A stretch of 64,000 nucleotides of DNA from Scylla paramamosain. Lineage: Eukaryota; Arthropoda; Malacostraca; Decapoda; Portunidae. The notes under the pieces were generated by a model, which was not told where the DNA came from, did no database searches, and saw nothing but the letters and a program-made list of their open reading frames with translations. A program made the translations under genes and the position numbers. Each line of letters opens with the position of its first letter. The first letter of the stretch is position 1. This document shows positions 23,725 through 35,269 of this stretch, piece after piece. The stretch is taken from assembly GCF_035594125.1 (NCBI RefSeq), contig NC_087190.1, positions 10,169,104 through 10,233,103 on the forward strand. The letters run 5' to 3'.

Positions 23725-23784
23725 AGAAGAGCAACTGAGGATGAAAGGAATGGAAGAGAAGTCACCAACCAGGCAAGAAAAGGC

Positions 23785-26700
23785 ATGAAGTTTGGATGTG
23801 TGAAGGTGAGAGGATGGAGCATAGGAAAATTTGAGGATGTGTGTAAGGAACTAAATGAATGGCATTTTGACATAGTTGGAATGACGGAGACACATTTGAA
23901 GGATGACTTGAATTCGGATGGCAGTGAGTATATGATGATTGGAAAGGGATGGAAAGTTCAGGATAGGATAGGAGGAGGAGTAACATTTTTGTATAGGAAG
24001 GAAAGGAACTTTAGAATAGAAAAGTTAGATGTAGGAAATTGTATCATGAGTGAGGATATTTTAGCAGTGAAGGTAGAGTGCACAGGTGAGCGTGGAAAGT
24101 GTGAAAGATTGGTGGTGATTGTGGTTTACATGACAAAGGTGAAAGAGAAGTGAGAGAAAACAGCAGGAAGTATGGTGTATTGAGGAAGATTGTAAGAGAG
24201 TATGCTGGAGGGAGAGAGAGTGATGATTATGGGAGACATGAATGCACACATAGGTATTTTAGGTGAACAAATTAATAGGAATGGTGAAATACTGATGAGT
24301 TTGTGAATGAGATGGACCTAGAAAACCTGAATGAGACCCTGGCAGAAGAATGAGTGACTTGGTATGCTAGGAACAAGGGGTCTGCAATTGACTACATGCT
24401 TGTGAATGGGAGAATGCATGAGATTGTGGACTGCATGTGGACAGATGAGGATGGAATGATTGATGTTGTCTTGGACCATAACATGCTGGTACTAGAATGT
24501 AAGTTGAATGTAAGAGACAGAACAAATGCCAAGGCTAAGAGGAGAAAGTGGACTCTGAGGGATGTAGGATTGGAGAATTTCCGAGTAGACTTGAGTGAGA
24601 GAAACTGGGAAGATGAAAGCTTGAATGGTGTGGATAAAATGAATGATAGGTTTGTAGAGAATGAGAGGGATGCAGCAGCCAGCTAGATAGGATATGTAAG
24701 AACAAATACCAGGAAGCATTCATGTAAGCCATGGTGGAGTGACAAAATTAGGGACGCTAGAAAGGTAAGAAAGAGACTAAATAAAGTGTTCAGGCAGTTG
24801 AGAAAGAGAAGGCATGAGAGTGAGTACCAAAATGCATGGACAGTGTATGTGAGTCAGCAGTGAGTGATGAAGCGAAAGATAATAAATGCTAAAGTTAAGT
24901 GTGAGAGGAGTGTGATTCAATCCCTAAGAGAGAAAGGTGTTGAAGGTGGCTGGGAATGGTACAGATTCCTGAAGGATGAGGGAATGCCTGACAGTGAGAA
25001 TGTGGATAGTCTGAAGGTGAATAGAGCAGTGGTGACAGATAGGGAAGAAATGAGAAGAGCAATAAAAGAGTTCTGGGAAGAGATTGGAGGTGTAGGTAAG
25101 GTACTTGATGTGAGAGAAGGTTGTGTGACACTGGAGAGGAAGTATGCAGATTAGTTGAATGAAAGAATCAGCAGGGAGGAAATGGAGAAATGTGTGAAAA
25201 GGCAGAAGAATGGAAAGGCAGCAGGGCCAGATAAGATACCTTATGAGATGTACAGAAATGGAGGGGAAGTTGTGAATAATAGGATGACTGAGTTATTTAA
25301 CCAGGGAGAGTGTGGGAGGAGGAGAGATTGCCGAGAATGTGGAATGAATGCAGGGTGACTCTGCTGCATAAGGGAGGATACAAGAGTAAGAATGAGTTGA
25401 AAAATTACAGGCTGATTGCATTAGTGAACACAGTAGCTAAAATTTTTTATGCAGTGTTGAATGAGAGATTGTGTAAGTGTTAAGTGAAGAACAGAATGAG
25501 TTTCTTGTGGACAGAAGAGCAGAAGATAACATGTTTGTGATGAATGAAATAATTGAAAGAAAGAAGGATGGTAGTAAACTGTACTTAGGTTTTCTAGACA
25601 AAGAGAAAGCTTATGGTAGAGTGAACTGAGAGATGCTAGGTAGAGTCTTAGAAAAAATTGTGTTGAGTGCAAAGGTAGTTAACATGGTGCAGAGTATGTA
25701 TATGGACACAAGAGCTAGATACAGACTAGGAGATATGGAAACAGAGTGGGTAAAGAGTGAGAGAGGAGTTAGGCAAGGAGTTAGTTGTCACCAACCCTTT
25801 TTAGTTTGTATGCAGAGGAGTTAGCAGCCAGAATGAGAAGAATGAAGAGTGAGTGTGGGGTATAATAAAATATGTGTGGTTTTTCATGCAGATGAGGTTG
25901 TGGTCATGAGTGAATCGTCAGATGAGCTTCAAAGTTTGTTTGATGCTGTAGATGGGTATGGAAGGGGCTTTGGTGTGAGATTTAGTAGTGAGAAAAGCAA
26001 GGTAATGATTGTGAATAGGTCAGAGGATGAGAGAAATTCAGTGTGGAGACTGAGAAGGAATGAGTTGCAACAGACAGATGAATACAAGTACCTGGGGATG
26101 TGGATGAGTAAGAATGGCTGTGTGAAGGCAAAGAATGAAAAGATAAGCATGGTGAACCAGTGGGTGGGTCATCTAGGAAGTGCAGTGAGTAAATATGACA
26201 TGCTGCAAGAAGTTCGGAAGATTGTAGCTGTTCCAAGCATTATGTATGATATGGATGTGATTGTGTGGAATGAGAATGAATTAAAGAAGTTAGAAGTAGA
26301 ACAGAATAGAGTAGCAAAGATGGCACTTGATGCACCAAGGTACACAGCGATAGAGGCCTTGAGAGGGGGACATGGGGTTGGAGTACTTTTAGAGAGAGAC
26401 ATGCAAAAGCAACCTTGAGGTACAAAGCTAGATTAGAGCAAATGGATGATGTGAGATTAGTGAGGAAGATGTTTCTGTGGATTGTTAAAAGTAGCAGATG
26501 GGGGAAGAAGTGTGTTAAGTTGGTAGTAAAGAGTGGTTTGGAAGCTAGTTGGGCTTTTCAGCAGTTTGAGGGGAGGCATGTTGAGAGTAACTGCAGTATA
26601 ATTGTCAGAAATGGGGAGGGTTTAGAATGGGATGTAAGAAAGTGAAAAAATGAGACAGTGGTGGAGCATGTGGGATTGAGTGAATGAAAGAATAAGATGG

Positions 26701-27022
26701 AACATAAGAGTACTTTGGAGTGGTATAGAGAGAAAAGGCCCCGATGTATGAAAAGTGGTATGAGGGAAGCCTGGGCAGTGATCTTCTATTCCGAGCAAGG
26801 GTACAGTGTATGAATGTGAAAGCAAGGAATTACAGATGGTCTGAGTCCTGCAGCAAAGTGTGCCAAATGTGTGATATGGGAGAGGATGAGATGGTGGAGC
26901 ATGTGGTGCTGGAGTGTGTGAAGTATGCCAGAGACAGGAATGAGATGATGCAAGTGGTGCTGAGGGAATTGGGGTATGCTAGAGTGGAGAAGACTGCTGG
27001 GACTGTGTGGGGAGATGAATGA
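23785..27022 (+). pseudogene. LINE ORF2: endonuclease/reverse transcriptase, broken
   Basis: The endonuclease begins near 23785 with D-I-V-G-M-T-E-T-H-L-K-D, G-G-G-V-T-F-L-Y and, at 24230, I-M-G-D-M-N-A-H-I-G. Then comes A-I-D-Y-M-L-V-N (24380) and D-H-N-M-L-V-L-E. The reverse transcriptase shows K-N-G-K-A-A-G-P-D-K-I-P (25210), F-L-D-K-E-K-A-Y-G-R-V (25600) and R-G-V-R-Q-G (25770). At the active site it has F-H-A-D-E-V-V-V-M (25885) where Y-A-D-D is expected, so the second Asp is replaced. The C-terminus has a zinc-binding C-Q-M-C-x(9)-H-V-V-L-E-C (26860-26920). Six or more frame breaks occur. Cys/His residues of the terminal finger are intact. Confidence 0.8.
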
Positions 27023-27127
27023 AGGGATGACTGAGGCAGTGAAGGAGTTCCTGGGGAAAATGTGGTGTGCTAGATGTAGAAACTAGTGGTGTGATAGATG
27101 CTGTATGACTCTGTATGCTGTTTTCTA

Positions 27128-27151
27128 TTTGTCTTTTTTTTTTTTTTTTTT
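27128..27151. repeat. poly-T tract
   Basis: About 23 T residues inside the 3' region of the first PHD/esterase LINE copy. Confidence 0.8.
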
Positions 27152-27229
27152 TTTTACTGGAGTGCTGATGGAAAGGCATGGCTTGGGAGGAATCCTGAGC
27201 CTCCTATAAGATCAAGATCAAACACTCAG

Positions 27230-28890
27230 AAGTAAAGCTTATGATAGAGTGAACAGAGAAATGCTAGGTAGAGTCTTAGAAAAGATTGGATTGAGTGTAA
27301 AGATAGTTAACATAGTGCAAAGTATGTATGTGGACACAAGAGCTAGATACAGACTAGGAGACATAGAAACAGACTGGGTGAAGAGTGAGAGAGGAGTTAG
27401 GCAGGGCTGTATGTTGTCACCAACCATTTTTAGCCTGTATACAGAGGAGCTAGCAGCCAGGATGAGAAAAATGAATGTAGGGATAAGTGTGGGGAATGAT
27501 AAAGTATGACTGCTCCTTTATGCAGATGACGTAGTTGTTATGAGTGAATCTGTTATGAGTGAATCGGCAGATGAGCTTCAAAGTTTGTTGGATGTGGTGG
27601 ATGGCTATGGTAAAGACTCTGGAGTAAGGTTTAGCAGTGGGAAAAGCAAAGTAATGATTGGGAATAGGTCAGAGGATGAAAGTAATGTGGTATGAAGACT
27701 TGGAGAGAATGAGTTGAGACAGGTGCAAGATTACAAGTACTTAGGGATGTGGATGAGTCCTAGTGGGTGTGCAAAGGCAAAGAATGAAAAGATAAGTATG
27801 GTAAACAAGTGGGTAGGTCGATTGGGAAGCGCAGCAAGGATGAGAGCAAGTAAGTATGATGTGTTGAGAGAAGTGTGGAAGAGTGGCTGTGCCATATATA
27901 ATGTATGGTATGGATGTGATTGCATGGAATGAAAGTGAAATTGATAAGTTAGAAGTGGGCCAGAATAGAGTAGCAAGGATGGCACAGAGTGCACCGAGGT
28001 GCACAGCAGTTGAAGCCTTGAGAGGTGACATGGGATGGAGCACCTTCAGAGAAAGACTGACAAAAGCCACACTTAGGTACAAGATTAGGCTTGAGAGAAT
28101 GGATGATGCAAGAATAGCAAGGAAGGTGTACCTGTGGAATGAAAGTGGAAGCAAATAGAGGAAGAGATGCATGAGAATGACAGACAGGAGTGGATTGCAA
28201 GTTGTGTGGGCGATAAGAATGGCAGGGAGGAATCAAAATGAGCGTGAATGGGTGGTAACAAGAGGAGGCAGAGTGGGAGCCGAATGGGATGTGAGAAAAT
28301 GGAAGAATGAGATAGACAAAGAAGTGAAATGTGTGGGATTGAATGAATGGAAGAATGAAATGGAAAGAAAGAAGACCCTGGAATGCTACAAGCAGAAAGA
28401 GGAACCGAGGTATAAAAGGTGGTATGGTGGAAGCCTGGGCAGTGATCTCTTCTGAGCGAGGGCACAGTGTATGGATGTGAATGCAAGGAGTTACAGGTGG
28501 TCTGAGTCCCGCACCAAAGTGTGCCAGATGTGTGACATGGGAGAGGATGAGACAGTGGAACATGTGGGGCTGGAGTGTGTGAAGTATGCCAGAGACAGGA
28601 ATGAGATGATGCAAGTGATATTGACTGAGTTAGGGCATGATAGGAATGAAAGAGTGGAGAAGACAGGAAAGGAATGGATGGTGTTGTTGCTGGGATTGTG
28701 TAGAGAGGCAAATGAAAGGGTGATTGAGGCGGTGAAAGAGTTTCTGGAATGTGGCGTGCCAGATGTATGAACAATTAGTGTAGAGGATGCTGTTCGTTTC
28801 TCTTCTTTTTTTCCCCCCTTCTACAGGAATTGCCGATCCAAAGGCCTGGCTCAGGAGTTATCCTGTGCCACCTGTACCATCAAGATCAAG
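27230..28890 (+). mobile_element. second copy of the PHD/esterase LINE, 5'-truncated
   Basis: Starts inside the reverse transcriptase (K-A-Y-D-R-V-N-R-E-M-L-G-R-V) directly after the tail of the first copy. It keeps R-G-V-R-Q-G-C-M-L-S-P-T-I-F-S-L-Y (27390-27440) and, after a stop at 27507, L-L-Y-A-D-D-V-V-V-M (27515-27545). Unlike the first copy, its catalytic Asp pair is therefore intact. The terminal C-Q-M-C-D-M-G and H-V-G-L-E-C finger is at 28520-28580, and the last coding block ends at 28770. The tail ends with ACCATCAAGATCAAGATC at about 28895. The head-to-tail order suggests insertion of one copy into or next to the tail of the other. Confidence 0.83.
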
Positions 28891-28895
28891 ATCAT

Positions 28896-29247
28896 GCTGT
28901 GGCTTTTTCTATGACCACAACGCCATCACTACTGCAAAACTGCATTTTCCCAGTAGCTTTTCCCAGCAGCAAGATGTTTAAGTGTTACGATCACCTTCAT
29001 TATACCGGTGAGTGGGTTGCTCCTTTCTGTGTCACTCTCTAAGGCTTCCCTTACTTGATCAGTGACAAAGAGATTGCCTGCATGGTCTAAACAATATCTT
29101 TTGATGAGTTCTGTCACTAAGTTCATTCATTACATCCTTTCTGGATAAAAAAAAAAATCTAAGCAGAAGATGTTGTGGAGCGGCCATCTTAGTAGTGGGA
29201 GCATTGATCATTAACCACTAAGACATGGTGGATGGGTGTCAGAGAAT
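28896..29247. other. intronic sequence, nothing recognised
   Basis: Short region between the LINE tail and a Tigger-like terminus. No gene seen. Confidence 0.35.
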
Positions 29248-29360
29248 GGATTAATCTATTTTACATTGATTTCTGTAGGGAAACTAGTGTCGGTTTTCAG
29301 ACATTTTAGATTTCAAACAGCATTCAGGAACAAATTAAGTTTGAAAACGGAGGTTCCACT
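29248..29360 (+). mobile_element. Tigger-like terminus (right end)
   Basis: Runs from AATGGATTAATCTATTTTAC through TTTTCAGACATTTTAG, CAAACAGCATTCAGGAAC and AAATTAAGTTTGAAAACGG to GAGGTTCCACTGTG. This is the layout of a Tigger end. A TG microsatellite begins at the last bases. The matching left end was not found nearby; 22398 carries a left-type end but is 6.8 kb away with LINEs between. Confidence 0.6.
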
Positions 29361-29383
29361 GTGTGTGTGTGTGTGTGTGTGTC
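29359..29383. repeat. (TG)n microsatellite
   Basis: Short TG tract growing from the CACTGTG end of the Tigger-like terminus, followed by a short TA-rich run. Confidence 0.85.
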
Positions 29384-29706
29384 TATATGTATATATATTA
29401 CGGCCCTTGTACCTGCCTTGTCTCTCCAATCAGCCATCGGTTTTGAATACTGTTTTGACCAGACCATAGCAGTATCATAAAGACGAAGCTTTAGCAATGC
29501 TTCCACCTCCATACCTTGTCAGTCTCACTCGCTTCTCGCAGTTGGAACTATCCTCTCTCCTGTTGCCTGGATTCGGTAACATCATCGTGAGTTAGAAGAC
29601 ATGACAAACACGAACAATCACACACATACCTTACACTCTTCATTATGTACATGCCAGAGCTACTTATATTTGTGTTGTATAATGGGTATTTGATTTCCTT
29701 TATTGC

Positions 29707-29880
29707 TTATTATTTGGTACATGTTACATTCATTTTGTTGCTAATTAACTTGCATATGTTTCAACACCTTTTGTTGGCATGGATGATGGTTATGGTTGGT
29801 TATTATTTGGTACATGTTACATTCATTTTGTTGCTAATTAACTTGTATATGTTTCAACACCTTTTGGTGGCATGGATGAT
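29707..29880. repeat. 93-bp tandem duplication
   Basis: Two copies with a period of 93 bases, starting at TTATTATTTGGTACATG (29707 and 29800). They differ at only a few positions. Because 93 is a multiple of three, a 79-codon frame on + stays open across both and gives a repeated hydrophobic peptide. I see no other sign that this frame is a gene. Confidence 0.88.
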
Positions 29881-29884
29881 GTGA

Positions 29885-30077
29885 ATGCCGTGGGTGGTGG
29901 GGTGAGATTGAGAGGGAACAAGGGCCAGCGCAGCATGACATCATGGTTTCAGTCATGGCAGGCCCCTTGAATGACTACTGCATTGCGTATCTCAAAAAAC
30001 GCATTATGTATGACGGAATTTTTTATTTGGTCATGTTAGATAAATTCACGTAAAGTAAATCCACATTAGCCACGGTC

Positions 30078-30150
<73 letters not shown>

Positions 30151-31670
30151 TGTTACAACCACAAATCCCTGCGCTTCCCACAGTTGCCTCAAATGGACTA
30201 GCTTGCCCAAGTCACCCTCTATGTGACTGGGTGCACGGCTTAAGGTGAGTTACAATGTCTTGTTTAGACTCTAGACTTTAGACTTTAGATCCTTTACCAG
30301 ATGGTCGTAACAGCAGGTTACACACATGAGGTCACCAGTCTGTTTCTCCCATCCACAGTAAGGAAATATTACCACAGCTACTAACTCCAGCAGCTGGGAA
30401 AGAATTGCCAGCCACATTCTAGGGAGAGACAGTTTCAACAAATGACAAACACATGTAAGGATTATAATGTTCTCTGGAATACTGCCCTCACAAACAACAA
30501 GACAAAATCCTCCCACTTCCATAGAACACTATCTCCCTCTGCTGTGCAATATGATATCCAATTTCCCAGAAGACAAGCTCTGTTCCCCTTCCAGAATGAC
30601 ACAGCTCAGGGAGAAAAGATATTCTACTGCAAGGCAGCGTACACTAATCCTCTGCACCTAAAGGTGTTGAGAGTGCCCCAGATCACAGTAACATTTAACA
30701 AGCAAAATATACAGACAAACTGCCCACACAACAAACCACTCACAATAATGCCAAGTACTTGTCTCACAATAAGACAAGGAGTCACATCTTAATAAACACA
30801 GAGTGTCTTACAAGAGTGTACTCACAGGCAAGCTGATGGAGACCCTTAACACTAAATATATAATAAGCAGGGACATACTGCATTAACTTAATCAAATACC
30901 CACTTGCAGCAACTGGGCAATCTAGTGTTTTCTCCTTGGAAAACACTGCCTACCACAATATGTTTGTCTCGCTCAAGCTACCAACTATGACTGCTCGTGG
31001 GGACATATCACACGCTGAGCTCTCAGTGGTCATGAGAGTATGACTCATGTGGGAGGGGAGGAGGGGAACACTTTTCTTTTGGAAATTCTGGTGACTAAAC
31101 TATGTGGCGTGGGTGAATGCTGATTATGCCAGCATCAAGGGCAACTCTTTTACTATAAACTATGTGAAGCTCAACATGAGGGAACAAAGGGAAAATGCTG
31201 GAACTAAATGGGGAAGGAGACTGGGTGGGAAGTATAAAATTTTTATATAAAGTATAAAATTCCTTATTAATAAATGGAAATGGCTTTCTTTTAAATTCTT
31301 TTAGTGATTTTTAAAATTTTTGGTTCAGTGTTTGTCTATGCTAAGGCATCTCATGCTATAAACTGTAATTATTTATTTGAGATCCTACCAGGTTGGGAGT
31401 GGATCTTTGAAATATGTTAATAGAGGTTGTTACATGTGTAATAATGATTTGGCTTTGATGGAGCAGAAGTTGTCTTTATAGCTAGAATTAGGAATGAGGT
31501 GAGGAAATTCAGAAAATCAGTGTTCCTCTCAAAAGTGAAAAGATTTTCCCTTGTAATGAAAAGAAGATTGTACCTCCAGTGTGATGCTTTATGATAATGA
31601 AATTTGGTTTGTTAAAAGGTAGTGACTTGAGTGTATGTGTGCTGAAGTAAGCATTATTAGGATTTATTTT
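29885..31670. other. intronic sequence with (TG)n, nothing else recognised
   Basis: Contains a TG tract at about 30080-30148. A segment from 30150 begins TGTTACAACC and could be a degraded LTR, but I found no matching second copy or target duplication. Frames at 30271-30522 (-) and 30442-30792 (+) show no domain. Confidence 0.4.
30080..30148. repeat. (TG)n microsatellite
   Basis: Uninterrupted TG tract of about 68 bases. Confidence 0.93.
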
Positions 31671-31674
31671 TAGG

Positions 31675-32250
31675 AGTGTTAAAAGTAGAAGGCCCGAAGT
31701 AATACTAAAGTTATATTTGGCGCTAGTCAGACCTCATCTAGACCACACTGTGCAGTTCTGGTCCTCACATTACAGGAAGGATATAGGTCTATTAGAATCA
31801 GTACAAAGGAGAATGACTAAAAGGATACAGGGAATGAGGAGTATTCCTTACAAAGTGAGATTGAAACTGTTAGATTTATTCTTTAGAGAGACATAGGTTA
31901 AGAGGGGACCTGATAGAAGTCTTTAAGTGGTATAAGGGTTATAAGCAAAATTCTTAGGATCAGCAACCAGGACATAACAAGAAATAATGGGTTCAAGCTT
32001 GAAAAATTTAGGTTTAAGGAGGAGATAGGAAGAAATTGGTTCTTAAGTAGAGTGGTAGATGAGTGGAATGGACTCAGCAATCAAGTTGTTAGTGCTAAGA
32101 CATTAGGGAGCTTTAAGAGAAGATTAGACAGTTCTATGGATGGGGATGATAGGTGGAAATAGGTAGGTATATTTCATACAGGGACTGCCACGTGTAAGCC
32201 TGGTGGCTTCTTGCAGCTTCTCTCATTTCTTATATTCTTATGTTTTTTAT
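31675..32250 (+). mobile_element. CR1-like LINE 3' end (family C), 5'-truncated
   Basis: The reading begins L-V-R-P-H-L-D-H-T-V-Q-F-W-S-S-H-Y-R-K-D, then L-L-E-S-V-Q-R-R-M-T-K-R-I-Q-G. After a frame change near 31875 it runs L-E-R-H-R-L-R-G-D-L-I-E-V-F-K-W-Y, N-R-V-V-D-E-W-N-G-L-type sequence and S-F-K-R-R-L-D. This is the C-terminal region of CR1/L2-type reverse transcriptases. It ends after TAGGTAGGTATATTTCATAC, GCCTGGTGGCTTCTTGCAGC and TTATATTCTTATG. Parts of the same tail occur at 51170-51265 (+), 62370-62455 (+) and 62820-63178 (-). Confidence 0.85.
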
Positions 32251-32413
32251 GAAACTGATTCATGAAACAATAAGATATATAACAAAATATCTTCCTCTTT
32301 ATGTAGAAACAAAAATTATGCAGTTATACAACAGTACGTATATTAGTACTAGAAGTATTATATACTAACAATGAATCACTAAAAATGCTACCCATTACCA
32401 AAACAGAGACAAA
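32251..32413. other. short spacer before the Gypsy element
   Basis: AT-rich sequence between the LINE tail and the end of the Gypsy pol gene. A 3' LTR should be here but I could not recognise one. Confidence 0.35.
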
Positions 32414-33640
32414 CTATTTATGTTGAAACCTTACTACAGGCTTCACAGTCCTACCTGATCTGGTAGTTACAGTTGCTGGTGCTGCAGGTGTGGTTTCAGT
32501 GGGTGTGTGTGCGTAGGGGCTGGTTTGTGTAGGTCCATGGGAACTATGAGGCAGTGTGAGTGGGGCAGGTCTGTCAGTAGTGAGGTCAGTTTCCTGTATG
32601 CATGTGTTATGTTGTGTAGTTATGTGGTCTGGTTGTAAGCCTATTTTGTTTCCTGTTGTGCTTATTGGTGTTGAGCCTCTTTTCAGTGTGATTGGCATAG
32701 GTGGCATGGAGGGTGTTGACTCAGGATGCTTGCAGAGCTGTTGGTGATTTCATCTGTGTAGAGTTTCATCTTCAGTTTTGACTGCATGCTACCTGCTGTT
32801 GATCATTTGGTGCACTCGTGCCTGACACCACTCCTTCATTCCAGGCATCAACGGTTGCATCCCCACCATATCACCAATGGCTAGTGGCTCCAACTCTCTT
32901 CTGTCGAGAAACTGCTCTGTGATTTTTTCTCGCTTTTCTTGCATTACTTCCCTCTCCCTGCTCCTGGGTTGTGCTGGTCATAGTTTGTCCTCCTTTGTAG
33001 GCAGTGATATTCTTGCCTGCCTCCCAGATATCTGCACTGGACTTCTACCAATGTCTTCATCAGGCATGTTTCTCCAGCTCAGCAACCCAAGGTATGAATT
33101 TTCTCCTGCAGCTTTGCATTTCCTTAGGATCCTTTTTGATGTCTTCACTGATGCTTCTGTTGCACCATTTGCTTTGATATTTCCTGGACTGATTGCCTCG
33201 TGCCCAAAATTTAATTTCCTTGCGAATGTATTGAATTCTGCTGATATAAACTGTGTCGCATTGTCACTTATGATCATGTCAGGGATTCCATGTGTGGCAA
33301 AACAATGTTTTAGCCCACTGATGACTGTAGATGATGCTGTATCTGGCAAACAATCAAGCTCAAAAAATTTATTGTAAAAATCTACAGTCACCAAGTAACT
33401 CCTGCCAGCCCATGAAAATATATCAGTCCCAGATTTCTTCCAAGGGTGGTGTGGAACATTGTGTAGATGAAGAGATTCTGGTGCTTGCTTATCAGCATAT
33501 GTGGCACAAACACCACACGTCTCTACAAAGTGGAGGATCTTGGCTGACATTCCGGGCCAGTAGACAAGGCCTCGTGCTCTTCTCAGGTATGCATTTATGC
33601 CTAGATGTCCTGCATGCACTTTTCCTTTATTTCCCATCTG
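32414..33640 (-). pseudogene. Gypsy integrase and pol C-terminus
   Basis: The reading from 33637 starts with H-A-G-H-L-G-I-N-A-Y-L-R-R-A and has C-G-V-C, together the HHCC zinc-binding domain. The DDE core is visible: G-T-D-I-F-S-W (first Asp), I-I-S-D-N-A-T-Q-F (second Asp) and N-G-A-T-E-A-S-V-K-T (Glu). The 219-codon frame from 33637 to 32978 is open. The remainder to 32417 is partly out of frame and ends T-T-R-S-G-R-T-V-K-P-V-V-R-F, a usual C-terminus. It inserts the element's DNA into the genome. The Asp/Asp/Glu residues are intact, but other parts of this pol are broken. Confidence 0.88.
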
Positions 33641-34476
33641 AGAGATGAAGGTATTACCACACGTTGCCCTCTATATATCATTCCATCCTGCATAGACAGT
33701 TCATCCTTGTAACTGAAGTAAGGAAGCACACACGAGAGTAGTGAAATCTTTTCTTCACACCAGCCTTTCTGTATTACCTCTCTTAACTTTACTAGTGTCT
33801 CATCCTGTCTTCTTGTACATTGTATATGGTTCAGACGATCATGTTTCAGTGGGAAAAATGTCACATTGTTGACTTTGACCATCTCTTGTGATGATTCTCC
33901 TGTGGATGTGCGGGAGAGAACATCAGCTACAGGTATGTCTTTCCCTGGCATGTACAATAACACATAGTTATAATTGTGTGCATGCAACATCATCTCTTGG
34001 AGTCTCCTTGGGGCACTTGATAAGGGTTTTTTATTAATTGCAACTAGTGGTTTGTAGTCTGTGATCACCAGTGTCTGTCTGCCATAATTATAGCAGTGGA
34101 ATTTACCCAGTCCGTAAACGACTACAAGCATTTCTTTCTCTATTTGCACATACCTTCTCTCTGTCTCAGATAGAGAATGGCTAGCATAAGCTATGGGCTT
34201 GTCCTTCTGCCTCAAGGCAGCTCCCAGACCATATTCACAGGCATCTACTTTGAGTGTCAGTTCCAGCTGGGGATCATAGAATTCAAGAACTGGAGAGTTA
34301 GTCACTATGTCTTTAAGCATATTGAATGATTCTTGCTGAGTTGTTGCCCACACCCACTGTATCTTTTTCTTCAAAAGATTATGCACAGGCTGCATCATAA
34401 CTTCCATGGCCTTGGAACAAACTTTGCAGCATAGTTGACCAACAGAAGGAAATGACACAGCTCTTGTACCTTGCAC
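33601..34476 (-). pseudogene. Gypsy RNase H and connection region
   Basis: A 291-codon open frame. It starts at the end of the reverse transcriptase thumb (W-A-T-T-Q-Q-E-S-F-N-M-L-K) and covers RNase H: L-K-V-D-A-C-E-Y-G-L-G-A-A-L-R-Q, Y-A-S-H-S-L-S-E-T-E-R-R-Y, Q-I-E-K-E-M-L-V-V-V-Y and V-I-T-D-Y-K-P-L. It ends with V-A-D-V-L-S-R-T-S and the linker to the integrase, with which it overlaps in another frame by about 36 bases. A frame change separates it from the upstream reverse transcriptase. Confidence 0.87.
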
Positions 34477-34489
34477 GGTGGATTCATGT

Positions 34490-35110
34490 CATTAATTGCT
34501 CTCACTTTTTCTGGATCCACTTTTAATTCTTTGCCTGTGATCCTGTGACCCATTCCTTCTTAGTTCTAATTTGTCTCTGTTCATTTGTATACCCAGCTTG
34601 GTACATCTGTCCAATAGTCCTCTTAAGTTCTGGTCATGAATCATCAGATTGTCAGCAATACTCACAACACCAGATAAATCACATACTGTTTCTAAGATTT
34701 TTCTTCTCAAAAATCTCGGCAGACACTGAAAGGCTGTAGGGTAGACGCAGGAATCTGTACCTTCCAAAGCACATCTGGAAAGTGGTAAGCTTGCTCGACT
34801 CTTCATCCAGCTTGACATACCAGTAAGCCGAAGAAAGATCAGCCTTACTGAAGACGGTAGAGTGCTTGAGCTCACGTAAAATGTCCTCAAGTATTGGCAG
34901 AACATAATGTTCATGTAACAGAGCTGTATTCAGTTCCCAGGGATCAATGCAGAGTCTGAGCTTCCTGTTTTTCTTTGGTGCAACAACTACCTGGCTAACC
35001 CTAGTGACTCCATCCTTGCCAACTCCTCATGAAGCTTTGGTCTGATTGCTATCGCTATCTTCCTGCTAGGCATGATGGAAGGCTTGATGTTAGGGTTTGT
35101 GTTTAGATGT
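34490..35110 (-). pseudogene. Gypsy reverse transcriptase, broken
   Basis: On - the blocks are K-K-N-R-K-L-R-L-C-I-D-P, then L-P-I-L-E-D-I-L, F-S-K-A-D-L-S-S-A-Y-W (first catalytic Asp), C-F-G-R-Y-R-F-L-R-L-P-Y and, after a frame change near 34700, G-V-V-S-I-A-D-N-L-M-I. The last is the box that should read x-x-D-D; the second Asp is Asn here. Substitution and frameshift both make the enzyme inactive. Confidence 0.82.
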
Positions 35111-35269
35111 TGCATGCCTGGCAGGGATCCTAGTTCACCTGAAAAAAACTTGCTTGAACTCTGATATTTGTGAGACTTTTTCAGAATTCTTGCTTTGCAC
35201 CTTCATGAGTCCTATAGTTTCACTTGATTTCAGACTCAGCATTGGCATTTGGTTACCTTCAAACACTAA

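Larger units (their letters stand above)
22790..27229 (+). mobile_element. LINE with PHD/esterase ORF1 (CR1/L2-like), near full length
   Basis: Two coding regions can be followed: ORF1 (22811-23724) with a zinc finger and an esterase-like domain, and ORF2 (23785 to about 27022) with endonuclease and reverse transcriptase. The 3' region ends near 27220 with AAGATCAAGATCAA, a short hexamer repeat as seen at the ends of CR1/L2-type LINEs. A 5'-truncated copy of the same family follows at once. Both copies share the ATCAAG tail. ORF1 architecture suggests the CR1/L2 group; the reverse transcriptase itself was not placed in a clade. Confidence 0.8.

Noticed and set aside
27949..28614. 221-codon frame on - as a gene
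   Set aside because: Lies entirely opposite the reverse transcriptase C-terminal region of the second LINE copy and has no domain.
22953..28774. Many long Ser/His/Leu-rich frames on - between 23 and 28.8 kb
   Set aside because: They are antisense shadows of the purine-rich + strand LINE, whose sense frames carry the conserved motifs.
30150..31015. Solo LTR beginning TGTTACAACC
   Set aside because: Only the first bases are LTR-like; no matching end, second copy or target duplication was found.
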